A model generated the notes under the pieces. It did no database searches. It was given only the letters and a program-made list of their open reading frames with translations, and had not been told where the DNA came from. A program made the translations under genes and the position numbers. Below are positions 35,309-44,930 of a stretch of 64,000 nucleotides of DNA, piece by piece (the first letter of the stretch is position 1; each line of letters starts with the position of its first letter). The DNA comes from Paenibacillus sp. JCM 10914 (GTDB lineage Bacteria; Bacillota; Bacilli; Paenibacillales; Paenibacillaceae): assembly GCF_001315105.1 (NCBI RefSeq), contig NZ_BAZR01000020.1:34131-98130 (forward strand), in the 5' to 3' direction.

Positions 35309-35354
35309 CACCTCCGACAACACCCGTGGTTACCATGGTTTTGTGTCGGAGGTG
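35309..35354 (+). other. Strong hairpin in the gap before sensor kinase 2
   Basis: Eleven-base perfect arms, CACCTCCGACA and TGTCGGAGGTG, enclosing a smaller TGGT-T-ACCA palindrome. No good T-run follows on either strand. It may be an attenuator or leader structure of the sensor kinase transcript; the remaining bases of 35202-35476 show nothing else. Confidence 0.5.
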
Positions 35355-35476
35355 TCTTTGCCATTGTAACGGACTGCATGAAATATAAGGTGATGGACTT
35401 AGGGACAAGCCATTTGAATCATATTACGATAGGAGCACCCGAGAGGGGAAATCATATCGAAATGGAGGTTCATGTA

Positions 35477-37258
35477 TTGCGGGGATACCGTCGTCTTCAT
35501 TCTATCGTGAGTCAATTGTTTCTGTTCTTCTTCATTGGAACGACACTGCCGGTCTTAATTATGGGTTTCTTGTCGTACAACAAATCTGCGTCCATCGTCG
35601 AAGAGCAGGTAAGTAAGGTGGCTACGCTGACGATTACCCAAGTCAGTGACAAGCTGAATATGTTTTTCAAAAAGCTAGATGACTCGTCGATGATGGTGCT
35701 GAACAGTAAAATGGTGCGCAGCATTCTGGAGGAACAGCATATCAGACAGTATGAATTGAATCAGAAAGTTAAGGAAGCCAAAGACCTGCTGACTTCGATC
35801 ATGATCAATTCACCGGAAATTCTGGATGTGTACGTATTTGATATCAAACGCAACAATTCCGTGCTCAGCGCCGATTCGATGATGTCCATTCCTGATCAGT
35901 GGGATTCAGCCTGGTTTCAACAGATACTGGAGGCCAACGGTCAGACCGTGTGGTTTGGTTTATCGGATACCTCCTATCTGAAGCAGACGAGCATGGGGTT
36001 TCCCGTCTTCGGTTTGGGAAGGGCGATTCGGAGCTGGGATACCGGGGAGGTTGTAGGCGTGATGTTCATCGAGGTCATAGGAGATGCTCTGATCGACGAA
36101 TTAAATGTTGTTCAGTTCGGTGATACGGGTTACATGTACGTGGCCAACGACGAGAATCGCTATTTCTATCATCCTGATCCGACGAGGTATGGCAGCGAAT
36201 CGGAATTTGAGCTGCCTCAGGGGATAATCGAATACAATCTCCATCATAACAAGACGCTGATGATTCCGTCTCGACTGAATAACGGCTGGCATGTGGTGGG
36301 TGTAGTACCTCTGAAAGAGTTGACGGCTGATTCGGCCAGCATTCGCAGCTTTACCTTATGGATTGTATTCGGGTCGATCCTTGCTGCCATCGGCATCGGG
36401 TATTTCATGACGAGAAGAATCGGTAATCCCCTCGTTCATCTAAGCCGCCTTATGCGTCGAAGCGAGGCCGGGGATTTGAGTGTGCGCAGCGCGAATGTCG
36501 GTCCAAGCGAGATCGGTCAGTTGGGACGAAGCTTCAACAAGATGATCGGGCAGATCGATCTTCTGATCCAGCGGATTGCCGCCGAGGAAGCGGAGAAGAA
36601 GAAGGCGGAGATCCGAGCGCTGCGCTATCAGATTAACCCCCATTTTCTCTACAACACACTGAACTCAATCCGCTGGATGGCCAAATTGAACCGTACGAAT
36701 GACGTGGATCGATCGGTAACCGCGCTGGTGCAACTGCTGGAGGGCAGTCTGGAACGCAACGGTGTGTTCATTACGCTTGGCGAGGAGCTGGAACTGCTTC
36801 GCAAGTACATGGTGATCCAGAACTATCGGTACGAACAGCAGATCGAGCTGCAAATCGAATGTCCGGAAGAGCAGCAGGACGTACTGATTCCAAGAATGCT
36901 GCTGCAACCCATCGTGGAGAACGCCATCTTCCACGGTATCGCACCGCTTGATGATCGAGGTCTGATTTACCTTCGGGTTAGTACGCAACAGCAAGAGGTG
37001 CTCGTGCAGATCGAGGACAATGGAGTGGGGATCGTAGCAGATCGGATTCAGAGCCTGCTGAACGATGGGCAGGAGCAGTCCAAGCATGGTATGACGCACA
37101 TCGGTCTACGGCATGTCCATCAGACGATTCAACTGTATTACGGAGGCAGGTATGGAGTCACGGTTGAAAGTCCGGAAGACGGTGGGACGAGAGTGAGTAT
37201 ATCGTTTGCCAAGCAGAGGGGGGAAGAAATTTATGTACAGAGTGCTGCTCGTGGATGA
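35477..37258 (+). CDS. YesM-type sensor histidine kinase (system 2)
   Basis: About 593 residues from TTG 35477, which has GGAGG eight bases upstream; ATG 35462 lies at the edge of that site, and the frame is open further upstream to 35276 but through a hairpin. First membrane helix ~12-32, extracellular sensing region, second helix ~293-313, HAMP (GNPLVHLSRLMRRSEAG), phosphoacceptor in ALRYQINPHFLYNTLNSIRW and HATPase_c (PIVENAIFHGI, IEDNGVGI, GLRHVHQTIQLYYG). Its 3' end overlaps the regulator gene by 26 bases. It would control the importer 2 genes downstream. Confidence 0.9.
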   Translation: MRGYRRLHSIVSQLFLFFFIGTTLPVLIMGFLSYNKSASIVEEQVSKVATLTITQVSDKLNMFFKKLDDSSMMVLNSKMVRSILEEQHIRQYELNQKVKEAKDLLTSIMINSPEILDVYVFDIKRNNSVLSADSMMSIPDQWDSAWFQQILEANGQTVWFGLSDTSYLKQTSMGFPVFGLGRAIRSWDTGEVVGVMFIEVIGDALIDELNVVQFGDTGYMYVANDENRYFYHPDPTRYGSESEFELPQGIIEYNLHHNKTLMIPSRLNNGWHVVGVVPLKELTADSASIRSFTLWIVFGSILAAIGIGYFMTRRIGNPLVHLSRLMRRSEAGDLSVRSANVGPSEIGQLGRSFNKMIGQIDLLIQRIAAEEAEKKKAEIRALRYQINPHFLYNTLNSIRWMAKLNRTNDVDRSVTALVQLLEGSLERNGVFITLGEELELLRKYMVIQNYRYEQQIELQIECPEEQQDVLIPRMLLQPIVENAIFHGIAPLDDRGLIYLRVSTQQQEVLVQIEDNGVGIVADRIQSLLNDGQEQSKHGMTHIGLRHVHQTIQLYYGGRYGVTVESPEDGGTRVSISFAKQRGEEIYVQSAARG

Positions 37259-38092
37259 TGAATCGATGGCGCGGACAGGACTTCGCGAAACGTTCGACTG
37301 GGAGAAGCACGGATATCGGCTAGTGGGGGAAGCATCTAATGGCAGCAAGGCGATGAAGTGGATCATAAGCGGTGAGGTAGATATCCTGATTACCGACATC
37401 GCCATGCCGGTGATGAATGGCTTGGAGCTGACCAGACGGACAAAGGAGTTATGCCCATGGGTAAAGGTGCTGCTGCTTAGTTGTCACAGTGATTTCGAAT
37501 TCGTTCGCGAAGGTATACGGCTGGGTGCATCCGATTATATCCTCAAGCCTACCCTGGACTCGGATGCGCTGAGGCACGTTCTGGATCAGATGCGACAGCG
37601 TCTGGAGGAAGAGCGGGAGACGCAGAAGATCTTGGACGAACATAGACAGCTGCAAGCGCTGAATAAGCGGAAGCTGCAGGGAACACATCCGCTGAGGCGC
37701 CGATAGAACAAGAGGAGGCCATGGTCGCTATGGAAGGCTCCGCTTTGCATGAGCGGATTGTTTTGCAGGCGATTCAATACATTAATGCTCGTTACACAGA
37801 ATCTATCTCTTTACAAGAGGTGGCTGATCAAGTGTCGGTGAGCCGCAATTATTTCAGTGAGTTGTTCAAACGGGTAACGGGACAGAATTTCATCGAGTAT
37901 GTGATCGAACTTCGTGTGAAGCGGGCGAAAGAACTGCTTGCTACAACCTCGCTCCGAATTTACGAGGTGGCGGATCAATGCGGATTTAATGACGTTAAAT
38001 ATTTCAGCAAACTGTTCAAGAGGGTCGTGGGAATGACGCCAGCGGAGTTTCAGGGACAAAAATCGCAGCCGCTACCGAATGAACCCGAATAG
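37233..38092 (+). pseudogene. YesN-type AraC response regulator (system 2), one-base frameshift
   Basis: Receiver domain with LLVDDESMARTG, phosphoacceptor in ILITDIAMPVMNG and Lys in SDYILKPTL, then a short linker, and an AraC domain (ISLQEVADQVSVSRNYFSELFKRVTG and IYEVADQCGFNDVKYFSKLFKRVVG). The first frame ends at 37706 in a stretch of Arg-rich residues, and the AraC part continues in the frame two bases ahead (EAPIEQEEAMVAMEG just before 37740). One base is missing at about 37691-37700. Reconstructed it is about 286 residues, short for YesN regulators because the middle domain is small. Ribosome site AGAGGGGGG before ATG 37233. Confidence 0.85.
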
Positions 38093-38157
38093 AATCGGAA
38101 AAGAATCCACCCTTTCGGAACATAATCCGTTCAAAGGGTTTTACCAAAATTTTATAA

Positions 38158-38172
38158 TTAAAGCGTTTACAA
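38158..38172 (+). promoter_or_regulatory. cre-like site before importer 2
   Basis: Read on the minus strand, TTGTAAACGCTTTAA matches the catabolite-control consensus WTGNAANCGNWNNCW at all defined positions except one, 47 bases before the solute-binding protein gene. CcpA control is inferred. Confidence 0.5.
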
Positions 38173-38218
38173 ATAGCTGGCCAGCTACTTCAAATCTGGA
38201 TTGAATGGAGGAAAGGAA

Positions 38219-39541
38219 ATGACAAGCAAACAAGTAAAGGGGTCATTATTAGCCATCATTCTTCTGCTATCCGCACTGCTTCAAGCGTGCGGGGGAGGCG
38301 GAACATCAGAAGGCGGCAATCCGGGAAGCGGCGAGAAGGTCAAGATTAAATGGGCGAGTTGGGGAAATCCCGGCGAGTTGAGCCGATATCAGGAGTTAAC
38401 GAAGGATTTCAATCAGAAGCATGCCGATATCGAAGCGGAATTCATTCCGATTCCGGGTGAGTACGATCAGAAGATATTAACCCAGTTAACGGGGGGGACG
38501 GCACCGGATATCTTTTATGCAGGCGATGGTTTGATCGTCAAATTGATTGAGAATCAAAGCATTGAGAATCTGACTCCTTATATGGAGGCTCCGGACAGCT
38601 TGATTAAGAAAGAGGATTACTTCGAAGGTCTCTGGGGAGCGGCCGTGCGGGATGGCCAGACCTATGGCGTAACGGTCGATTGCAATCCGATGGTGCTCTG
38701 GTACAACAAGCAGGTGCTGCGCGAAGCCGGAATAACGGAGATGCCAGCCGAGCTGCAGGCGAACGGGCAATGGACGTGGGATGCGTTCAAGGAGATGTCC
38801 GACAAGATCCGGGACAGCCAGAAATACGGTTATGTGCTGGATAATTCCTGGAACAGCTATCATAGCTGGGTCACCTCCAACGGCGGACAAGTGTACGATG
38901 ATGAGGGGAATTTCGTAGCGGCTACGGACCCGAAAGCGATGGAAGCGTTTCAATTCCTGTATGACAATGTGAAGTCCAAAAATATAACGTTCTCCGGCAC
39001 CTTGCCTAAAGGGCAAGGTGGAGATGCGATGTTTATGTCCAACCAGGTTGGATTCGTTGCTGCCGGTCGGTGGTACCTGCCGCTGTTCAAGAAGAATCAG
39101 GGGCTTGAATATGATGTGGTCACTTGGCCAACTAACACGGGCAACAAGATTGAGCCTGCGGGTATTCCAACGGCATTTCTGGTGATGAATAAAGCCTCGA
39201 AGAACAAGGAAGCAGCGTATACCTTCTTCTCCGAGTATGTGAATAAAGAAGGTCAACGTTACCGCCTGCAAGGTGGCGGCAATGCCGTACCGTCCGTGCA
39301 AGGCACCGACGATGTGGTGTTGGAAGGCAATCTGCCCGAGCACGCGCAACTGTTTCTGGATGCGCGCGAGATTGGCTATTCTTTAACGCCGTTTGAAGCG
39401 GGCATTCCTGGACTCAGCCAGGATATCACATCGAAGTTTGAGGCGTTATGGCTGAAGGATCAGGATTTGGAGAGCTCGATGATGGACATCCAGAGTATGG
39501 CCAACAAGAAAATCCAGGACTACAAGAGTGGCAAGAACTAG
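38219..39541 (+). CDS. Extracellular sugar-binding lipoprotein (system 2)
   Basis: A 440-residue SBP_bac_1 lipoprotein: lipobox LLQAC (Cys24), Gly-rich spacer, then VKIKWASWGNPGEL, TGGTAPDIFYAG and a hinge region typical of CUT1 solute-binding proteins, ending with a KEAAYTFFSEYVNKEGQ stretch. GGAGGAAAGGA precedes ATG 38219. Complete. It delivers its sugar to the two permeases immediately downstream. Confidence 0.93.
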   Translation: MTSKQVKGSLLAIILLLSALLQACGGGGTSEGGNPGSGEKVKIKWASWGNPGELSRYQELTKDFNQKHADIEAEFIPIPGEYDQKILTQLTGGTAPDIFYAGDGLIVKLIENQSIENLTPYMEAPDSLIKKEDYFEGLWGAAVRDGQTYGVTVDCNPMVLWYNKQVLREAGITEMPAELQANGQWTWDAFKEMSDKIRDSQKYGYVLDNSWNSYHSWVTSNGGQVYDDEGNFVAATDPKAMEAFQFLYDNVKSKNITFSGTLPKGQGGDAMFMSNQVGFVAAGRWYLPLFKKNQGLEYDVVTWPTNTGNKIEPAGIPTAFLVMNKASKNKEAAYTFFSEYVNKEGQRYRLQGGGNAVPSVQGTDDVVLEGNLPEHAQLFLDAREIGYSLTPFEAGIPGLSQDITSKFEALWLKDQDLESSMMDIQSMANKKIQDYKSGKN

Positions 39542-39574
39542 GCTCGCTCTTTTTGAGAGGATGGTGAGACGAAG

Positions 39575-40528
39575 ATGTTGACACAGCCTGCTGGCAGTAC
39601 GGGCAAAAGTCTTAAACCGGAGCTGCGACCGGAGGGACCGGCGTCCACTCTGAGCAGCAAGACCACGGATGAATTATGGGGCGCATTGTTTATCTTGCCT
39701 CAGTTCATCGGCTTGATTACGTTCTCCTTGATCCCGCTCATCTCGGCTTTTGTCATTAGCATGATGAAGTGGGACGGGATGGGGGTCAAAGAGTTCGTCG
39801 GGTTACAGAACTTTATCTCCCAGCTTCAGGACGAGGAGTTCCATATCGCCCTTGTGAACACGGTCTACTATACGATTCTATCCGTACCGACAGGCATCGT
39901 TCTGGCGATGCTGGTGGCGGTAGGACTCAACCGGGTCAGAGGCAAAATCCTGTACAGGCTCATCTATTTCATGCCGAACATCACGATGTCCGTCGCTGTC
40001 GCTGTCGTATTCATGTGGCTCTTTAACGCAGATTTCGGACTGATCAACATGTACTTGAAGGAATGGTTCGGGATTACCGGACCTTCCTGGCTGACGGATT
40101 CCAGGTACGTCATGCCCTCGATTGCGCTGCTTAGCGTATGGATGGGGCTTGGTGGCAATATGGTGTTGTTTCTGGCGGGACTTCAGGGCATATCGCGAAG
40201 TTATTATGAGGCCGCAGAGATCGACGGCGCAGGCAAATGGCAGCAGCTTCTTCATATTACGATCCCGCTGCTCTCGCCAACGACGTTCTTTGTTACGATC
40301 ATGTCAATCATCGGTTCCTTTCAAGTGTTCGATCAGTCGTTTGTCATGACCTCCGGCGGACCGGCCAAGGCGAGTTATACGCTGGTCTACCATATCTATG
40401 AGACGGCATTTGCGGACTTCACCTTCGGGAAGAGCACGGCATCGGCGGTGATCCTGTTCGCGATGATCTTATCGCTTACCTTGTTCCAGATGAAGATGTC
40501 CAAGCGCTGGGTACATTATGAGGACTGA
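39575..40528 (+). CDS. Carbohydrate ABC transporter permease, UgpA type (system 2)
   Basis: A 317-residue permease with a ~40-residue cytoplasmic start, six membrane helices and the EAA loop YYEAAEIDGAGKWQQLLHITIPL. First permease of importer 2, 33 bases after the binding protein gene. Ribosome site GAGAGGATGG upstream. Confidence 0.92.
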   Translation: MLTQPAGSTGKSLKPELRPEGPASTLSSKTTDELWGALFILPQFIGLITFSLIPLISAFVISMMKWDGMGVKEFVGLQNFISQLQDEEFHIALVNTVYYTILSVPTGIVLAMLVAVGLNRVRGKILYRLIYFMPNITMSVAVAVVFMWLFNADFGLINMYLKEWFGITGPSWLTDSRYVMPSIALLSVWMGLGGNMVLFLAGLQGISRSYYEAAEIDGAGKWQQLLHITIPLLSPTTFFVTIMSIIGSFQVFDQSFVMTSGGPAKASYTLVYHIYETAFADFTFGKSTASAVILFAMILSLTLFQMKMSKRWVHYED

Positions 40529-40558
40529 TGGACATACACTGAATGGAGGAGGATGCGT

Positions 40559-41392
40559 ATGGTGCATCGGGGATTGAAGATATCTACCGTCTTGCTGCAC
40601 GTGGTCTTGATCATCGGTGCGGGCGTGATGGCGTTGCCGTTCATATGGATGGTGCTAAGCTCGCTTAAAGACTTGTCTCAAGTCTTTATCGTGCCGCCCA
40701 AGTGGATACCGGACCCGTTCGTGTGGTCCAATTACAAGGATTCTTTGACGGCGCTGCCGTTTGGACGTGCCTACTTCAACAGCTTCTATATTAATATCAT
40801 CGTGGTCATAGCACAGTTGGTAACCTGCTCCATGGCTGCCTATGCGTTTGCCAAGATTACCTTTCGATTTCGAGAGCCGCTGTTCATTCTCTTCTTGGCA
40901 ACGATGATGGTTCCCGGACAAGTCACGATCATTCCGTTATATCTGATTATGAAAAACATCGGATGGCTGGATACGCATCTGGCGATCATCGTTCCTTCTG
41001 CGCTGCTTAACGCCTTCGGCGTGTTTCTGCTCCGGCAATTCTTCAGGGGTATCCCGAAGGAGATGGAGGAGGCGGCCATAGTAGATGGCGCTAACCGTTG
41101 GACGATCTATGTTCGAATTATGCTGCCTCTCATTAAACCTGCCTTATCGGCGCTTGGCATATTTACGTTTCTCGGGATGTGGAACAGCTTCTTCAATCCG
41201 CTGATCTTCCTCAGCAGTACGGAGAAGTTTACCGTACCGATGATGCTCAACCTGTACCGGGGCATGTACTCGACGGACTGGACGCTCATGATGGCAGGCG
41301 CTTCGATCGCATTGATTCCTGTACTTATCGTATATATGATCGGGCAAAAATATATTATCGAGGGAGTTACACTCTCCGGAATTAAGGGATAA
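40559..41392 (+). CDS. Carbohydrate ABC transporter permease, UgpE type (system 2)
   Basis: A 277-residue second permease of importer 2, with six helices and the EAA loop MEEAAIVDGANRWTIYVRIMLPL. GGAGGAGG stands six bases before ATG 40559; ATG 40553 would abut that site. It is the last gene of the operon; no ATPase gene follows. Confidence 0.92.
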   Translation: MVHRGLKISTVLLHVVLIIGAGVMALPFIWMVLSSLKDLSQVFIVPPKWIPDPFVWSNYKDSLTALPFGRAYFNSFYINIIVVIAQLVTCSMAAYAFAKITFRFREPLFILFLATMMVPGQVTIIPLYLIMKNIGWLDTHLAIIVPSALLNAFGVFLLRQFFRGIPKEMEEAAIVDGANRWTIYVRIMLPLIKPALSALGIFTFLGMWNSFFNPLIFLSSTEKFTVPMMLNLYRGMYSTDWTLMMAGASIALIPVLIVYMIGQKYIIEGVTLSGIKG

Positions 41393-41485
41393 ACTGGAAA
41401 TTTTCATAGTCATCGCCCTATTCAAGACAGCTGTGCGGATGCTACATTTAAATCATCCACCGGCAGTTTTTTCTATTCTCACAAG

Positions 41486-41505
41486 TATACTAGTATGGTA
41501 GTATA
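41486..41505 (+). promoter_or_regulatory. Perfect palindrome upstream of the system 3 first regulator
   Basis: TATACTA-GTATGG-TAGTATA: seven-base arms and a six-base centre, 54 bases before the start of the regulator gene. It looks like a GntR-type or similar operator (ACTAGTAT-rich); the binding protein is unknown. Confidence 0.45.
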
Positions 41506-41558
41506 AGGTAAAATGATTGCGCTTTCATAACGACGCTTCACTGAAGGAGACGATGGGA

Positions 41559-43084
41559 ATGTTCAATGTACTTTTGGTGGATGATGAACCGTGGGTACTC
41601 GAGGGACTTAAGACCATGGTGAATTGGAACCGTTACGGATTCCAAATATGCGGAGAGGCATTAAGTGCTCCTGAGGCGTTGCGGTTAATTGAGGAACTTC
41701 GGCCGGAACTGGTGATGACTGATATTCATATGCCCGTCTTGAACGGACTGGAACTGATCGAGCGAAGCAATCGAATGCTTCGAAAGCCACCTAAATTCGT
41801 TGTGCTGAGCGGATACGATGATTTTGGCTATGCACATGAAGCCATGCGTCAGCGAGTAACTGAATATTTACTTAAGCCGATTGATGACGAGGAAATTGAA
41901 GATATGCTGTCCAAGCTCAGCAGCGTCATTCGAGATGAACATGCCGCTGAACTGACGTCGCGGAAGAGGCATCAGATTGCGGCTAATTATATGATGAATC
42001 TTCTTCTTCAGGGGGGAGACAGGACCGATGTGACAGAGCAGGCTTGTAAAGCGCTGAATATACAACCGGAAGAGAAACTCCAGTGCGTGCTGGTACGAGG
42101 AGTTTTGATGCAAGAGCATCTTGTGGAACAGCTCCGATATCAGTTCCCTGAATTCATCTGCTGCTTCCAGGACAACCGGGGAGAGATGGCTGCGGTTCTT
42201 CGTTACGATCCGAGCAACCAGGAAGAACTGCTGGAAGCAGCTAACCGGCTGCAGCACGAGTTAAGCCGCGCTGGCGAAGAGGCGGCCATTATTACGATAA
42301 GTGTCGGGGCACAGGGGATGCATGCGCTCGGTGAACGGTACAGACATGCGGAGCTGTCGCAGCCTATAAGATGAATCAAGGCAAGAGTGGGGTATTTCAG
42401 GTTTCGGACCGAGATGGCGCCATCCCTGGTCGAGGGCTTCGTCACCGGCGGATTGCGGCGATTTATGCCGGTATTCTGTCAGGTCATACGGCGGATGTAC
42501 ATTCAAACGTGATGTGGTACTTCTCTGCCGCTTCCGATGCTTTAATCGATCTGTCGCTGATACGAAGTGATGTAGCCGATCTGGAGTTGATGTTATGCAG
42601 GAAGATCACGGAGATAGATGGCGATGCGGATGATTTTATGCACGGACTTCAAGAGGACTTCGGACAGCTTGGCGATATTCAGGACTATGGTTATCTCCAT
42701 AAGTATATGAGCCATCTCGCCGCGGAGGCGATGGCCTTCTTTGCGGCTATGGAGAAGCAGAATGAATTCAACACGATCTATCAAGTGACTCAGTATGTAG
42801 ACCGGGAATTCCGGAGCAAGCTGCAATTGCAGGATTTGGCTCAGCACTTCCATATGAACTCTACGTATTTGGGGCAGCTCTTTAAGAAACATGCAGGCAA
42901 ACCCTTCAAGGAATACCTTAATGACAAGCGTATTGAAGAAGCCAAGCTCCTCCTTAAGCGGAGCGGGATGAAGGTATCGGACATTGCCCTTCATGTTGGA
43001 TTCCCGAATTCGGACTATTTCATTCACAAATTCAAGACAACGACCGGCGTCCTGCCCTCGGTGTTCAAGAATCAAGCAGAGTAA
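41559..43084 (+). pseudogene. YesN-type AraC response regulator (system 3, first), one-base frameshift
   Basis: Receiver domain LLVDDEPWVLEG with phosphoacceptor in LVMTDIHMPVLNG and YLLKPID; a ~250-residue middle domain; an AraC domain at the end (KLQLQDLAQHFHMNSTYLGQLFKKHAG and VSDIALHVGFPNSDYFIHKFKTTTG). The first frame stops at 42374 and the rest resumes in the frame two bases ahead; inserting one G between CGCAG and CCTATAAG (about 42361) restores AYKMNQGKSG and an uninterrupted protein of about 508 residues. ATG 41559 has AAGGAG about nine bases before it. It sits ahead of, not behind, its sensor gene. Confidence 0.85.
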
Positions 43085-43113
43085 GGGCAAGCACTGTCAA
43101 GGAGGGGATTCTC

Positions 43114-44930
43114 ATGAAGAGAATCTGGAAGCAGGGTAATTTTGTTAACGATATTCCATTAAAGTACAAGTTTTTTCTCATATTCGTTGTGGGTGTGCTG
43201 CTTCCGATACTCGTTATCAACATCTTGTTCTCGGATCGAATGTCGGACCTGATCCGGGAGCGGGAAGAACAGAACCTTGATATCTCGATGGAGCGGGCGC
43301 GGAAGGATATTCACAATTTCATTGATGGCGGTGTTGCCGTCAGCCATGCATTAAGTACGGATAAGACGCTTTACGAAATGCTAGATCGCGAGTATGCATC
43401 GCAGCTTGATTTCTATGACACGTTTGATGAGCAGCTGCGCAATCGACTAACGAGCTACATTCCGGTCAATAATCAGATTCAGCGGATCAATATTTTTACC
43501 GAGAACGCATCTATTGTATCTGGCGGAAATTACCATGTTGTCGACGACAAGACGAAGGAGAGTGACTGGTATCGACTGTGGAGCGAATCGAATCATTCGG
43601 TCCTGGTCGCCGCGTATCGAGCAACTGAGGTCAATGACTGGGCCTCCATGGCCCCTTATTTAAGCGTGATTGAGAAGATGGATTATTATGATTCCTACAA
43701 TACATATGAGAAGCTGCTGCGAATCGATATCGATCTGAGCAAGATTTATGACGTCATCGTTCGCGAGCGGGACTATCTGGATATGTATTTAGTCAATGAG
43801 CACAATCAGATTATCATGTCGGCTAACAGCGGTTTTGAACGAGGCAATCAAAGCGCATATCCTTTGTTCCATCTGGATCAATACAACGAGGAGGATCGTC
43901 ACGTCATCTCGATTGGCACTGCCAGATATGTGAAGGGGTGGAAGTTGATCGGGGTAACGCAAGGCAACCGGATTACGAAGGCGATGCGGGATATGCAGGT
44001 ATTTACGGTGTTGCTGGCAGCAGTCGTTACATTGATCACGGCGGTTTTTATCACCGTTATGCTCCGGTCTTATAATCATCGGGTAAAGCGTTTATCCCGC
44101 CATATGCAGAAGGTGACGCACGAGAAGTTTGAGCTGATCGAAATGGATGAAGGACGTGACGAAATCGGCGGCCTGATTCGAAATTTCAACCAGATGACGT
44201 CCAGAATAAACTCGTTGATCAACAACGTGTATAAGTTGGAGATCCAGAAGAAGGACCTGGAGATGGAACGGGTTCGGGCCGAGCTCAATTTCCTGCAGAG
44301 CCAGATGAATCCCCATTTCCTGTTTAACACGCTTAACGCGATTCTCGTGGTGTGCACCAAGAATCAATACAATGATGTGACCGATATTATCAAGAGCTTG
44401 TCCAAGCTCTTGCGAAGATTGCTCAGTTGGAGGGAAGATTTAGTCTCCCTGGAGGAAGAAATTCGCTTTATCGAAATGTATTTGAAGATCGAGAAGTTTC
44501 GCTTCCGCGATAAATTCGAATATCAATTCGAGATTGATGCGGAGGCCCTTAACTATAAAATTCCGAAGATGAGCATTCAGCCGTTGGTTGAGAATGCGTG
44601 CAAATATGGTCTGCAAGCCGTGGATGGAGCGGGTTTGGTGCACGTTAACGCCTCCATCAAGATGAGTGTCTTTGCATCGTAGTTACGGATAACGGCAAAG
44701 GGATCGAGCCGGAGAAACTCAGAGAGATCATATTGTCCGTGCGTAATGAGCAGTTCGAAGGGAATAGCTTTGGTATTCGCAACGTTTACCGCAGACTGGA
44801 GCTGTATTATAACGACCTTGTCAAATTCAATATCAGCAGTAGCCCGAATCAAGGAACGGTCGTGTCGTTTGAGATTCCGATCAAGCTCCTTGAGATTCAG
44901 GGCGGAGAGAGCAGGGAGTTGAGTTCATGA
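43114..44930 (+). pseudogene. YesM-type sensor histidine kinase (system 3), one-base frameshift
   Basis: First helix ~16-37, large extracellular sensing domain, second helix ~292-315, HAMP, phosphoacceptor in FLQSQMNPHFLFNTLNAILVV and the first half of HATPase_c (LVENACKYGLQ). The frame stops at 44682, while TDNGKGIEPEKLREI and the G2-box-like SFGIRNVYRRLELYY follow in the frame two bases ahead. One base missing near 44660 (CATCAAGATGAG) explains it; reconstructed length ~605. Start ATG 43114 has AAGGAGGGG upstream. The stop overlaps the next regulator gene (ATGA). Confidence 0.85.

Noticed and set aside
35276..35476. N-terminal extension of sensor kinase 2
   Set aside because: The frame passes through a perfect hairpin and has no ribosome site until 35464; the first membrane helix begins shortly after TTG 35477.
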